From Palleronia abyssalis (GTDB taxonomy: Bacteria > Pseudomonadota > Alphaproteobacteria > Rhodobacterales > Rhodobacteraceae), in assembly GCF_900302445.1 (NCBI RefSeq), contig NZ_ONZF01000013.1:1-64000 (forward strand): a stretch of 64,000 bases of DNA, given 5' to 3'. Position 1 is the first letter of the stretch, and every line of letters starts with the position of its first letter. The notes beneath the pieces were generated by a model that did no database searches, had not been told where the DNA came from, and saw only the letters and a list, made by a program, of their open reading frames with translations. Position numbers and translations under genes: made by a program. This document shows, piece after piece, positions 34,332 to 42,447 of the stretch.

Positions 34332-34777
34332 GACCCGTCCGTCGCACCCCCGCGAAGAACCCCGAACCGCTCCGACGCCGCCTGCCACAACGGACCCGCC
34401 GACAACGTGATCCCCACGCCCTCCTGAAGCCGCGGCGCCTGGCCTGCAACAACACCGATGCCGAACGCGATCACCACGCATACGGTCGCCAGCGCCCGAC
34501 CCGTCCCGGACCGGCGCCCCGAAGGCCCCGTCTCCAGACGCGCCTCAACGCGCTCAACCGCCTCGGCAAGACGCCCAACCTCGCCGGCACGCGACCCCTC
34601 CACGATCCGACCCTCCAGCACCGCCATCCGACGCCGCAAATCCTCGAACGCCTCCACAAGAATCCGCGACGGCGACGGATCGCCCGGACCCTCAGGCGCA
34701 ACACCCTGCGGACCCGAAGGACGCCGGTAACGCGGCACCGTCTCCGCCGCAGGCTCCTGAATTGCCTGAACTTGCAT
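34328..34777 (-). CDS. Single-pass membrane protein with coiled coil, unknown function
   Basis: The 149-residue product starts MQVQAIQEPAAETVPRYRRP behind GAGGAGAGGGTG. A predicted coiled-coil stretch (ILVEAFEDLRRRMAVLEGRI, EVGRLAEAVERVEARLETG) is followed by a membrane helix (ALATVCVVIAFGIGVVAGQA) and a short tail. It converges with the preceding gene. No family was recognised. Confidence 0.6.
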   Translation of the reverse strand: MQVQAIQEPAAETVPRYRRPSGPQGVAPEGPGDPSPSRILVEAFEDLRRRMAVLEGRIVEGSRAGEVGRLAEAVERVEARLETGPSGRRSGTGRALATVCVVIAFGIGVVAGQAPRLQEGVGITLSAGPLWQAASERFGVLRGGATDGS

Positions 34778-34961
34778 CACCCTCTCCTCTCCACGCTCCC
34801 GCGCAAAACCAAAACCATCCGAAAGCACCAGGCCCAAAACCAACCAAAATCGCCAAAAAGCCCAACACCCCCACACCACTCTGGACGATCCAACACCAAC
34901 CAAACAATCAACCCAATCGAGCTAATCAAATCAGAAAGGCCGACCATCTCAAGCGCACCCC

Positions 34962-35190
34962 ATGATGGGTCGGGGCAGACCGTCTATCGCGGCGTCGAGC
35001 GGGTACGCTCTCGCTTCGTTCTGACAATGGCGGCCAACAACCTCGTCAGGCTGCCACGATTGCTGGCCGCGGAAGTCGAAAAGCGGCATCAGCCGGGCAT
35101 ACCGCTCGGTCCGATGGGTCGGAAGCTCGAGGCAACCGGTCCGCTCCCGAGGAAATCGTTCCGCCCCGCCGACTTCTTCAGCACCCTGCT
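34962..35190 (+). pseudogene. Transposase C-terminal fragment
   Basis: The frame reads TVYRGVERVRSRFVLTMAAN then NLVRLPRLLAAE, which matches the last part of IS5/IS1182-type DDE transposases, where a YRG..RV motif precedes MAAYNLVRLPKL. Upstream the frame has no transposase sequence, so only the tail of the gene is left. The flanking base composition changes here, and several broken genes follow. Confidence 0.65.
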
Positions 35191-35273
35191 AGGGGCACGA
35201 GGTACTCTCCTTTCAGGATTTCGCCCGGACGCACGGGCACCTGCAGCATCGTCATGTCAGTCCCATCACGTCA

Positions 35274-35403
35274 TTAGACAGCCTGATCGGGATTGCTGGA
35301 CTTGACCGAGAGCTGGAAGCCGAGCGCCTTCGATACGCCGAGCAGGGTGGATAGGCGTGGGTCGCCCTTGTCGCTGAGGGCTTTGTAGAGCGCCTCCTCG
35401 GCA
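35274..35403 (-). pseudogene. Addiction-module antidote, C-terminal fragment
   Basis: On the minus strand IAEEALYKALSDKGDPRLST then LLGVSKALGFQLSVKS ends in TAA at 35274. This is the helix-turn-helix C-terminal half of HigA-type probable addiction module antidotes (EALYKALS..GNPRLSTL..V.KALG). The N-terminal half and the toxin are absent. Confidence 0.75.
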
Positions 35404-35697
35404 ATAAGTTACCGATCACGCTGACGAAATCGGAGGGCATCACCAGCCTGTCACCCTAATCGAAGCCGGAAAACCCAGCACTCGGGAGTTCCAACGTTGG
35501 GAGTCGGATCAACACCAACCGGGATCGGGTCGCGGCTGGATGAATGTTTAGTGGCAGGTCGGCGTTACGCCCCCTTTGGTTCAAGAGCGGTGAACCACGT
35601 AGGCCCCATAGCCTCAAGCAGATCAATGGATCCTGCCCCCCCCCGCGGGAGGGAGTAGCAGCAAAACCTTTTCGCTCAAATGCCGAGGACGTGGATC
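35404..35697. other. Gene-free stretch in decay zone
   Basis: Nothing recognisable was seen in these 294 bases. GC content is lower than in the surrounding operons and a run of nine C residues occurs near 35636. Confidence 0.4.
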
Positions 35698-36591
35698 CTA
35701 CCCGGTTAGCGTTGCGGCAATCTCAGCCGCCGCAAACGCCGCGATGAGTTCTGGGCGCTTGTCACCACTGCCGCCTGCGCCGATGGGGCAGGTAAGGCCC
35801 TCCGTCACAATGTCGTGCTCCGCTGCGAAACGCTCAAAACGGACACGCTTTGTCGCCGATCCGATCAACCCAATATAGCGTGCATCGCGACGCTTCAGTG
35901 CTTCGGCGGTCAGCAAAAAATCAAGCGCGTGATCGTGGGTCATAACCACATGTGCCGCTCCGGGTGCAGCGTCGCGTAGGATCGCCTCGGGCAAAGGAGT
36001 CAGGTGATGCACAACGCGAACGGTAGCCTGCGCTAGCTCATCAACACGCGAATCGATTAAAGAGGTGGCGAACGGTAGCGGAGCCAGAGCCTCGGCTAGC
36101 GCCCGACCCACATGTCCCGCCCCAAAAATTAGGACTGCTGGCCGCTCCAACCGCGATTGGGCATCGGCGTGAAGCGCGGTGGCGCGTGTAGCCTCATCCA
36201 TCAAGAAGATTTCGACTTCGACCCGACCTCCGCAGCATTGACCGATTTCGCGCCCTAAGGGAACATCTAACAGAGCAGCCTTCTTACCGGAACACAGGAT
36301 CTCACGCGCTACCGCGACGGCCATATGCTCCAATCGCCCTCCTCCAATCGTGCCGAATTGCATCTGGGAAGACACGTACATCGCCGTGCCCTCCCCTCGT
36401 GGGGACGAGCCCCGGACACGGATCAGTCGTACTACGGCCACCGAATGGCCGCAGTGCAGGAAATCGAACAACGAAGCAGGGTATATCTGAGAGGGCAAGG
36501 GGGCGACTATAGCACGATCAACTGCAACTGAAGCGCAAATTTGCCATAAATCGCGGCGATTCACCAGCTGAGAATTGTTGTGCTGGCGCAT
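35698..36591 (-). CDS. XdhC-family molybdenum-cofactor protein
   Basis: The frame gives up to 297 residues. From about residue 40 it follows XdhC: VVRLIRVRGSSPRGEGTAMY, FGTIGGGRLEH, a CCGGRVEVEIF segment, then a Rossmann-like C-terminal domain (VLIFGAGHVGRALAEALAPL, HVVMTHDHALDFLLTAEALK) ending in GLTCPIGAGGSGDKRPELIA. XdhC binds molybdenum cofactor and hands it to xanthine-dehydrogenase-type enzymes. No such enzyme gene is in the window, so it is an orphan. The first 35-40 residues do not resemble the family, so a TTG near 36472 (LFDFLHCG) or a lost start is possible. Its GC content is lower than that of the operons around it. Confidence 0.75.
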   Translation of the reverse strand: MRQHNNSQLVNRRDLWQICASVAVDRAIVAPLPSQIYPASLFDFLHCGHSVAVVRLIRVRGSSPRGEGTAMYVSSQMQFGTIGGGRLEHMAVAVAREILCSGKKAALLDVPLGREIGQCCGGRVEVEIFLMDEATRATALHADAQSRLERPAVLIFGAGHVGRALAEALAPLPFATSLIDSRVDELAQATVRVVHHLTPLPEAILRDAAPGAAHVVMTHDHALDFLLTAEALKRRDARYIGLIGSATKRVRFERFAAEHDIVTEGLTCPIGAGGSGDKRPELIAAFAAAEIAATLTG

Positions 36592-36770
36592 CTAACCTAG
36601 GTCAGCGTCACTGCCATACCGCTAGCTATCCGTTTCAGATCCGCAACTCGTAGGGTAGACGGTCCGTCAGCCCACCTAGCCCCGATTCAGCCGATACGTC
36701 CGTGCTGCACCGGCTGTCGGCGAACCGGGCCTGAACCTCCACCACGGTCATGGCTTGCATAACGGGTGCG

Positions 36771-37546
36771 TCATCGCGGAACCACCTGATCCCCCAGCTT
36801 GCCATACGCGATCCATCGACTGCCGAACGGCATCGACAGAAACGTCCGCTCCGCAGTCTGGTCCGTCACGGCATCCAGCACGACCTTCGGCTTCAAGTCC
36901 CGGATTATCTCGCGGGCTCGCAGCACGAACTCACCATCCTCGGTGTTCAGAACATGGGTGGCACAAAGCGCCGGCAGTTCGTCGTTCGAGCCATCGCCGC
37001 GCACGGTTCCGATTAGTTCCAGGCCCTTGCCTTTCGCCAGTCCGCACATCAGCTCGCCCGGTAGCGAGCTATGACTATGAACGCATCCCGCTCGGCTTCA
37101 GCAATCCCCACCATCGCCACCGCGTTCAGCGGATTGATGATCTTCGCGGCGCCGTCGGTGTCGTTCAGATCGTCGCACATCGAAATGCAGGCATCGGCGA
37201 CGGCGTACTGCACCTAGGCACCCGAGCCGTCCGGCCCGGTCATGAAGGCGACGCGTTTGCCTTTCAGATCGTCCGGCCCTTCGACGACATCGCCGCAGCC
37301 TTCTATCCCGGCGGGGCGGCCCTTCTCTCGCTTCTGGCCGTATTCGCCCTTGATGAAATGGATGTCGCTGGGGTTCACGCTGGCCCGACGCACCACGATC
37401 AAGGCCTGGCCGTCTCCGGGCTTCGGCACCTCGACTTCCTTCAGCTCCAGCCAGTCTTCAGTGCGGTCGATCATGGGCCCGCTGGCAGTGGCCGAAAATC
37501 CGTCCTGGGTCAGGATGAGGGCTTGCATCGTTTCGGGAAGGCTCAT
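36771..37546 (-). pseudogene. Broken zinc-free alcohol dehydrogenase/quinone oxidoreductase
   Basis: The gene starts well (MSLPETMQALILTQDGFSAT, LIVVRRASVNPSDIHFIKGE, IEGCGDVVEG) but has an in-frame TAG after DGSGA near 37214. It continues as VQYAVADACISM and IINPLNAVAMVG, shifts frame after FIVIA, then resumes as MCGLAKGKGLELIGTVRGDG to VVLDAVTD and ends early at GKLGDQVVPR. About 80 C-terminal residues are missing. Nonsense, frameshift and truncation together make it a clear pseudogene of the MDR family. Confidence 0.85.
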
Positions 37547-37630
37547 CGGGGCGTCCTTTCATGTGCATTGGGTGCGGGAACCCCGGCTTGCTGCCCTTGT
37601 TCCAAGCCGTGCCGCCGCGTTGCAAACGAA

Positions 37631-37656
37631 AAAACCTTCCCCGCGGGGAAGGTTTT
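37631..37656. repeat. Palindrome 1 (candidate parS), extended to 26 bp
   Basis: A perfect 26-bp palindrome centred on CCGCGG, with core CTTCCCCGCGGGGAAG and flanks AAAAC/GTTTT. It lies about 30 bases beyond the parB stop. The core occurs five times between 37.6 and 41.3 kb. Because it could also form a hairpin, it may double as a transcription end for parB. Confidence 0.85.
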
Positions 37657-37671
37657 CATCGGTCGCAAGAT

Positions 37672-37687
37672 CTTCCCCGCGGGGAAG
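37672..37687. repeat. Palindrome 2 (candidate parS)
   Basis: CTTCCCCGCGGGGAAG, exact, directly abutting the parB stop codon (37689-37691). Confidence 0.85.
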
Positions 37688-37688
37688 G

Positions 37689-38756
37689 TCAGTCCAGCTT
37701 GTCCAGCATCTCGCGCACCGCCCGTTCCAGCTTGCGCGGATCAATGGACGAGAAATCGCGGTCCAGCCGCACCTCCAACCGCCCGGCCGAGGCGGTGCAT
37801 TTCGCCCGCACACCTTCCCCCCGGTCGAACTGAAAACTGGTCTTGGCCTTGCTGCCCGGCCGTGGGGCGCGCAGCTTTTCGGGCCGATCCACCGCTTCAC
37901 CGGCATGGCGACGCAAGATCGCAAGTTCTTCCTCGGCCGTCGTGACGCGGGCCAGTTCCCCCCGGATCGTCGCGGCCAATCCAGGCGCAGCCTCGATCTT
38001 CTTAACCAACGTCGTCCCTAAGGCACGTGGAATCCCAGTCGGGTGAGAGACATCGTTCCCTAGCGCCACCATCAACTTGATAAATCCGCGGATATAGCTG
38101 CGCTTTTGATACCCCGCCGACTTGAAAAGGTCCGCCACTGCGCGGTCCGGGTCCGTCTCGGCCACCTGCGGATCGCCGGCATAGGCGATCGCCAGCTGCG
38201 CCATCTCGGCGAAAGAGATATCCTTGCGCACGAGGTTCTCGTCCACCATCCGCCGATAAAGACCGTCCATCGTCTCGCCCGGGTGCATCACGGCGGCGGG
38301 GATCCGGCCATAGGTTTCGGCATCCCCGGTCTCGGCCAGCAGCGCGCGATACGCGGACAGGCGGCGAAAGCCCTGGACCAGCTCGAACGCCCCCTCGCCC
38401 GCGGCCTCCAGCCGGATCGGATTGGACAATCCCACCGCGCGGATCGACTCCTTCAACTCGTCCAGTTCGGGATCGACCCCTATCGCCCGGTCGCGGGTCA
38501 GCTTCTGGACGTGGATCGCGTCAAGCGGAACCAGCTCGACCACCAGCCCCTTGTCGCGCAGTTCGACCAGCTCGAAGGCCAATGCATCGTTCTCGGCGCG
38601 GATTTGGGTTTCGAGATCCTGACGCGCGCGGGCGGACTCGGCCGTCTCGCGAATGGCCGAGGCCATAGGGCCGCGTCGGCGCTCTGGCTCGGGCGCAGGG
38701 GACGGCCCGTCATCCTCGGGGATTTCGATGTCGAAGGTGCGGCGTTTCTTGACCAT
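37689..38756 (-). CDS. parB: Partition protein ParB
   Basis: The 355-residue protein starts MVKKRRTFDIEIPEDDGPSP behind GAGGAGG at eight bases. It has the ParB nuclease-like core (LDELKESIRAVGLSNPIRLE, then FELVQGFRRLSAYRALLAET), the family's RRMVDENLVRKDISFAEMAQ box and a helix-turn-helix region (KSAGYQKRSYIRGFIKLMVA). ParB binds centromere-like parS DNA and works with ParA to partition the replicon. It lies 13 bases after parA on the same strand. Five copies of one palindrome in and around this locus are the likely binding sites. Confidence 0.95.
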   Translation of the reverse strand: MVKKRRTFDIEIPEDDGPSPAPEPERRRGPMASAIRETAESARARQDLETQIRAENDALAFELVELRDKGLVVELVPLDAIHVQKLTRDRAIGVDPELDELKESIRAVGLSNPIRLEAAGEGAFELVQGFRRLSAYRALLAETGDAETYGRIPAAVMHPGETMDGLYRRMVDENLVRKDISFAEMAQLAIAYAGDPQVAETDPDRAVADLFKSAGYQKRSYIRGFIKLMVALGNDVSHPTGIPRALGTTLVKKIEAAPGLAATIRGELARVTTAEEELAILRRHAGEAVDRPEKLRAPRPGSKAKTSFQFDRGEGVRAKCTASAGRLEVRLDRDFSSIDPRKLERAVREMLDKLD

Positions 38757-38769
38757 CTCTCGGCCCTCC

Positions 38770-40065
38770 TCAGATCTCGTCCCAGACGCGCAGAACGCAG
38801 TCGCGGAATTCCATATACGCCCGGTCGAAACTGGCCCGCGCACGGCGCCACGTCTCTCGTGTCATCTCGCGATAATCGATCTCGTACACCGACGACAGGA
38901 ACCGCCCCGACTGCTCAACCGCGCGCGTCATCTCGACCGGGTTTTCCAGGACATGATCCCCGAATACCTTGCGAAAGGCTTCGAACATCGCGCGGTGCAG
39001 CTCGTTCCCGGGCTCATACCGGGTCATCAGGAAGCGAACATCGTGGAAGGCCTTGGGCAGGTCCATCTTCCCCGCGGGGAAGGATCCATCGAACCCGTGG
39101 GCCAGATCCTCTAGCGCCTCGGCCAACTGCCCGATGAACGAGGTGGTCGAATCGTACTCCCAGTAGCCGGGGCCCGAAGGGATATACAGCATGTCGGCGG
39201 CAAATACCGCGTTCATCGACTGATACCCGATGGCCGGCGGGCAGTCGAAGATAATCAGGTCGTAGTCGTCATCGGCCAAGCCGTCGAGGTATCGCGATAC
39301 CGCGGCGAAGAACGACCATTCGGGATTCAGATGGCGATACTGGGCGCTGGCGAACTCGACGAAGGCGGCGTTGGCGCAGGACGGGACCACGTCGATGGTG
39401 GACCACGCGGTGGGTTTGATGAAGTCGCCGTGCCGCAATTCGTCCAGGCCCATCTCGCGGATCGCTTGGGGGATGCGGCGCTGGGGCAGGGCAGTGCCGC
39501 TGGCCGCCCCGCGCCCGGCGCTGTTCATGCGGTCGGTCTCGCGGATCAGGTCGCGGGCCATGATGCCCCAGACTGTGAAATCCTCGGCCACGTCCGACAG
39601 GCCCATGGAATGGGACAGCGTCGCCTGCGGGTCGAAATCGACGGCCAGCACCCGATACCCATCCAGCGCGGCGGCATGCGCCAGGTGCAGCGCAACGGTA
39701 GACTTGCCCGCACCGCCCTTGAAGTTGGCGACCGCTGCGCGGACGGCGCGCTTGCCGGCGGGGCGCGGGGGCATCAGGCTCTTGCGGTTCACGCGCATCC
39801 GGCGGCGCAGCTCGGTGATCTCCTCCAGGCTGAACCAGCGCTGACGACCGTCCTGTTCGACCTCGCCCGAGGGCAGGGACGGGTCCGCCGTCAGCCGTCC
39901 GCGGAAGGTCGACTGGTTGATCCCGAAGATCAGCTCGGCCACCTCCCAACTGGAAAAGCGGCGCAAGGTCTTGGCGTTCTCGGGCGAGAAGGTCTGCTGT
40001 CTGATGAAGCTTTGCATCTTCAGCGACTGCGCCTGCAGCTTCGCCAAATCCTCGTGGGTGTACAT
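38770..40065 (-). CDS. parA: Partition ATPase ParA
   Basis: The 431-residue protein has a DNA-binding N-terminal part (FSSWEVAELIFGINQSTFRG, RWFSLEEITELRRRMRVN), as in large plasmid ParA proteins. The ATPase domain follows, with the deviant Walker A ANFKGGAGKSTVALHLAHAA (about 113-132), a VDFDPQATLSHSMG motif and IIFDCPPAIG. It should drive partition and autorepress its operon. One copy of the 16-bp palindrome lies inside its coding region (39067-39082), where it encodes FPAGK. It is divergent from the rep gene. Confidence 0.96.
   Translation of the reverse strand: MYTHEDLAKLQAQSLKMQSFIRQQTFSPENAKTLRRFSSWEVAELIFGINQSTFRGRLTADPSLPSGEVEQDGRQRWFSLEEITELRRRMRVNRKSLMPPRPAGKRAVRAAVANFKGGAGKSTVALHLAHAAALDGYRVLAVDFDPQATLSHSMGLSDVAEDFTVWGIMARDLIRETDRMNSAGRGAASGTALPQRRIPQAIREMGLDELRHGDFIKPTAWSTIDVVPSCANAAFVEFASAQYRHLNPEWSFFAAVSRYLDGLADDDYDLIIFDCPPAIGYQSMNAVFAADMLYIPSGPGYWEYDSTTSFIGQLAEALEDLAHGFDGSFPAGKMDLPKAFHDVRFLMTRYEPGNELHRAMFEAFRKVFGDHVLENPVEMTRAVEQSGRFLSSVYEIDYREMTRETWRRARASFDRAYMEFRDCVLRVWDEI
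39067..39082. repeat. Palindrome 3 (candidate parS) inside parA
   Basis: CTTCCCCGCGGGGAAG, exact, within the 3' third of parA. Keeping a perfect palindrome inside coding sequence argues for selection on the DNA itself. Confidence 0.85.
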
Positions 40066-40166
40066 CTGCGCCTCCGGTGGACGTTAATTCCTGCTCGAAA
40101 CCGAAATACGCTGAATTCGGGTTTTTCGTAAAGTGCCGGTATGCCGATGTGATCCGGGTGTGGTAT

Positions 40167-40182
40167 CTTCCCCGCGGGGAAG
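40167..40182. repeat. Palindrome 4 (candidate parS)
   Basis: CTTCCCCGCGGGGAAG, exact, about 100 bases upstream of the parA start, where it could also serve ParB-dependent control of the operon. Confidence 0.85.
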
Positions 40183-40263
40183 GATCCGGCCTTGCTACGC
40201 AGGGCTCCACCGTTCGGACCGATTCGGGCGAAAGCTCGTGCCGCGTTGCGCAACCGACCCACC

Positions 40264-40345
40264 GATTGGGGGACAGGCCGGGACGACCCACCGCAGATTG
40301 GGGGACATCTGGCCCCTGATTAGGGGACAGCCAGAATGTCCCCCT
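40264..40345. repeat. Iteron-like repeats
   Basis: GATTGGGGGACA at 40264-40275 and 40296-40307, GATTAGGGGACA at 40318-40329, and an inverted partial copy TGTCCCCCT at 40337-40345. Direct copies start 32 and 22 bases apart. They are the best candidates for binding sites of the replication initiator. Confidence 0.72.
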
Positions 40346-40410
40346 ATACCATAGAACCCTCCTGACGGAGATATCGGGGTAGGGTTTTGGAAGACGATCC
40401 CCGACCGCTC

Positions 40411-40439
40411 TTGACAGAATCGCCTCACAGGACGCTAAT
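40411..40439 (+). promoter_or_regulatory. Candidate promoter of rep
   Basis: TTGACA (40411-40416) and GCTAAT (40434-40439) are 17 bases apart. The -35 is a perfect match and the -10 matches at four of six positions. The rep ATG is 115 bases downstream of the -10. Confidence 0.55.
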
Positions 40440-40553
40440 GGCGGAAGATTGGCAAAGAACGCCGGGGTAACGGTGTCTTAACCAAAGAAGAGGCCAGATA
40501 AGGCCCAAGACCGAGGCGGCAGACGCCCGTGGGGCGGTGAAGGAGCATGGGCG

Positions 40554-41228
40554 ATGCAATTCGCACGACCCGTGGGACGCGAGGCGGCGTCCCGCAAATA
40601 CGACCTGTTATCCGCGCTGGCGGCCTTCGCTCTGTCGCAGGACAAGACGCGCCAACGCCGCAGCCTGCGCCTGATGGCCCTGATCACCACCCGGTACAAC
40701 TGGCAGCGCGACGAGCTGACGCTGGGCCAGACCGAGATCGCGAAGCTTTGGTCCGTCGATCCCCGCACCGTGAAACGCGAGATGTCGGCCCTGCGCGCCT
40801 CCGCCTGGCTGGTCCTGAAGCGGCAGGGAGCCCGCGGGCGGGTCAGCGTCTATGGGCTGGGGATCGATGCGATCCTTGCCGACACGCGCCCCGCCTGGGA
40901 CCGGATCGGGCCTGATTTCATCGACCGCATGTCCCCGACACCGGCGACCGACACGAATGTGGTTCCCCTGCGGGCCGTGGCGGCCCCTGTGTCGGACGGC
41001 AGCACCTGGGCCGCGGCACAGGGACGGCTGCACGAAACGGCACAGGCTCAATACGGCGCCTGGCTGGCCGCGCTGACCGAGATCGCCTGCCGCGAGGGGG
41101 TGCTAAGCCTGATGGCCCCCAGCCGGTTCCACGCCAGCTATGTCCAGACGCATCTTGCCGGCACGATCATGGCCGCGGTCCGCCAGGTCGATCCTTCCCT
41201 GCGCGAGGTCCGGGTCGAGGCAGGGTAG
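40554..41228 (+). CDS. DnaA-like replication initiator
   Basis: The 224-residue protein has an N-terminal winged-helix-like half (SLRLMALITTRYNWQRDELT, TEIAKLWSVDPRTVKREMSA, RVSVYGLGIDAI). Its C-terminal part resembles domain I of DnaA (YGAWLAALTEIACREGVLSL, then MAPSRFHASYVQTHLAGTIM). It has no AAA+ ATPase module. This architecture is that of the DnaA-like plasmid replicases of Rhodobacterales, which occur with parA and parB on plasmids and chromids. It is divergent from parAB across the iteron region and probably initiates replication there. Confidence 0.85.
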   Translation: MQFARPVGREAASRKYDLLSALAAFALSQDKTRQRRSLRLMALITTRYNWQRDELTLGQTEIAKLWSVDPRTVKREMSALRASAWLVLKRQGARGRVSVYGLGIDAILADTRPAWDRIGPDFIDRMSPTPATDTNVVPLRAVAAPVSDGSTWAAAQGRLHETAQAQYGAWLAALTEIACREGVLSLMAPSRFHASYVQTHLAGTIMAAVRQVDPSLREVRVEAG

Positions 41229-41236
41229 GGGGGGGG

Positions 41237-41252
41237 CTTCCCCGCGGGGAAG
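41237..41252. repeat. Palindrome 5 (candidate parS)
   Basis: CTTCCCCGCGGGGAAG, exact, in the short gap between the convergent rep and MFS genes. It marks the right edge of the replication module. Confidence 0.85.
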
Positions 41253-41253
41253 A

Positions 41254-42447
41254 TCAGCGTGCGCCGCCGGCCAGTGCCACGGCCTCGGGCATGCGGCGCA
41301 GGCGCAACATGGCCCATGTGCCGATCACCGGGCCGGGGACAAGGATCAGGAACGCCCATTGCCATCCGCCAAACAGGGCCGCGATGACCGGCACGATCCA
41401 GATCGCCACGACCGTCAGCGCGAAGCCGATCCCCAGTTGCAGGGCCAGCGCAGTGCCGACGAAGGCCGGGTCCGCCAGTTCCGTGACCGCGGCCGAGAAC
41501 TGCGCGCTGTCGCCGATCACCGACATCCCCCAGACCAGCGCGATCAGCCCGAACATCCAAGCCGGACCGTCGAAGGCCAGACCGATCAGCAGCGCGCAAC
41601 TGCCCGAAACGGCCATGAACCCAGCCGTGGTCCAGCACCGCCCGATCCGGTCAGACAGCACACCCCCCAGAACGCATCCCACAGCGCCCGAGGCTACGAC
41701 GATGAAACTGAGGGTCGAGGGCGTACCGAAAGGAACTTCCCTGGCCGCGGAGGCGAAAGCCAGGATCCAGGCCCACATGGCGTAAAGCTCCCACATATGG
41801 CCGAAATAGCCAAGGTTCGCCAGCATCAGGGGCTTTCGTGTGAACACCTGCGCGGCCTTGCGAGGGTCGAACACGGCGCGGGCGAAGGCGTGGGGGCCTT
41901 CCTTCAGCGCAACCGCGAACAGGATCGCGCCGACGGCGGCCGTGCCACTGCTGGCCCAGACGACGGCGCGCCAGTCTACGCCCTCGGTCACGGCGCGGAT
42001 CAGGTGGGGCAGGGACGATCCCAGCGTCAGCGCCCCGATCAGAAGCCCCAGCGCCAGCCCGCGCCCCCGGACGAACCAAGTCGCCATCAGCTTCAGCGCA
42101 GGGGGGTAGACCCCCGCCAGCGCGATGCCCGTAAGGATGCGCAAGGCGATTGCAGCCTCGGGACCCGCGACCAGCAGACCTAGGTTCGCCAGCGCCGCCA
42201 CGCCGGAAGACACCGCCATCAGCCGCTGCATCCGCACGATGTCGGGCAGGTTCACCAGTGACGCCCCCAGCGCCCCCGCGACGAAGCCGATCTGCACCCC
42301 GTTGGTCAGCCACGCGCCCTGCGAGGGCGACAGGGCCCAGAGGCGCGTGAGTTCAGGCAGGATCGCGGTGGCCGAGAACCACGTCGCCAGCACCCCCACC
42401 ACGCCCGCGCAGAGGATCGTCAGCGCACCCCACCGCCCCTCAGCCAC
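41254..42447 (-). CDS. Major facilitator superfamily permease
   Basis: The 397-residue protein has about 12 membrane helices in two halves, for example LTILCAGVVGVLATWFSATA, and the loop-8/9 signature VLGGVLSDRIGR. RILTGIALAGVYPPALKLMA resembles anion:cation-symporter-like members. The substrate is not evident. Its start lies within the last codons of dctM (8-base overlap), so it is cotranscribed with the TRAP genes and may share their substrate or pathway. Confidence 0.88.
   Translation of the reverse strand: MAEGRWGALTILCAGVVGVLATWFSATAILPELTRLWALSPSQGAWLTNGVQIGFVAGALGASLVNLPDIVRMQRLMAVSSGVAALANLGLLVAGPEAAIALRILTGIALAGVYPPALKLMATWFVRGRGLALGLLIGALTLGSSLPHLIRAVTEGVDWRAVVWASSGTAAVGAILFAVALKEGPHAFARAVFDPRKAAQVFTRKPLMLANLGYFGHMWELYAMWAWILAFASAAREVPFGTPSTLSFIVVASGAVGCVLGGVLSDRIGRCWTTAGFMAVSGSCALLIGLAFDGPAWMFGLIALVWGMSVIGDSAQFSAAVTELADPAFVGTALALQLGIGFALTVVAIWIVPVIAALFGGWQWAFLILVPGPVIGTWAMLRLRRMPEAVALAGGAR

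Larger units (their letters stand above)
40066..40553. other. Candidate replication origin between parA and rep
   Basis: This divergent intergenic region holds palindrome 4 (40167-40182), iteron-like repeats (40264-40345) and a sigma-70-like promoter for rep (40411-40439). The combination of initiator gene, iterons and parS-like sites is the usual make-up of a plasmid origin. The exact site of unwinding is not visible. Confidence 0.7.

Noticed and set aside
37631-37687. CRISPR-like reading of the repeated palindromes
   Set aside because: The copies are isolated and unevenly spaced, one lies inside a gene, and there are no spacers or cas genes. A partition-site role fits better. No CRISPR array was seen anywhere in the window.
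40478-40768. Minus-strand frame across the rep start
   Set aside because: It covers the rep promoter and start codon, and its translation has no recognisable content.
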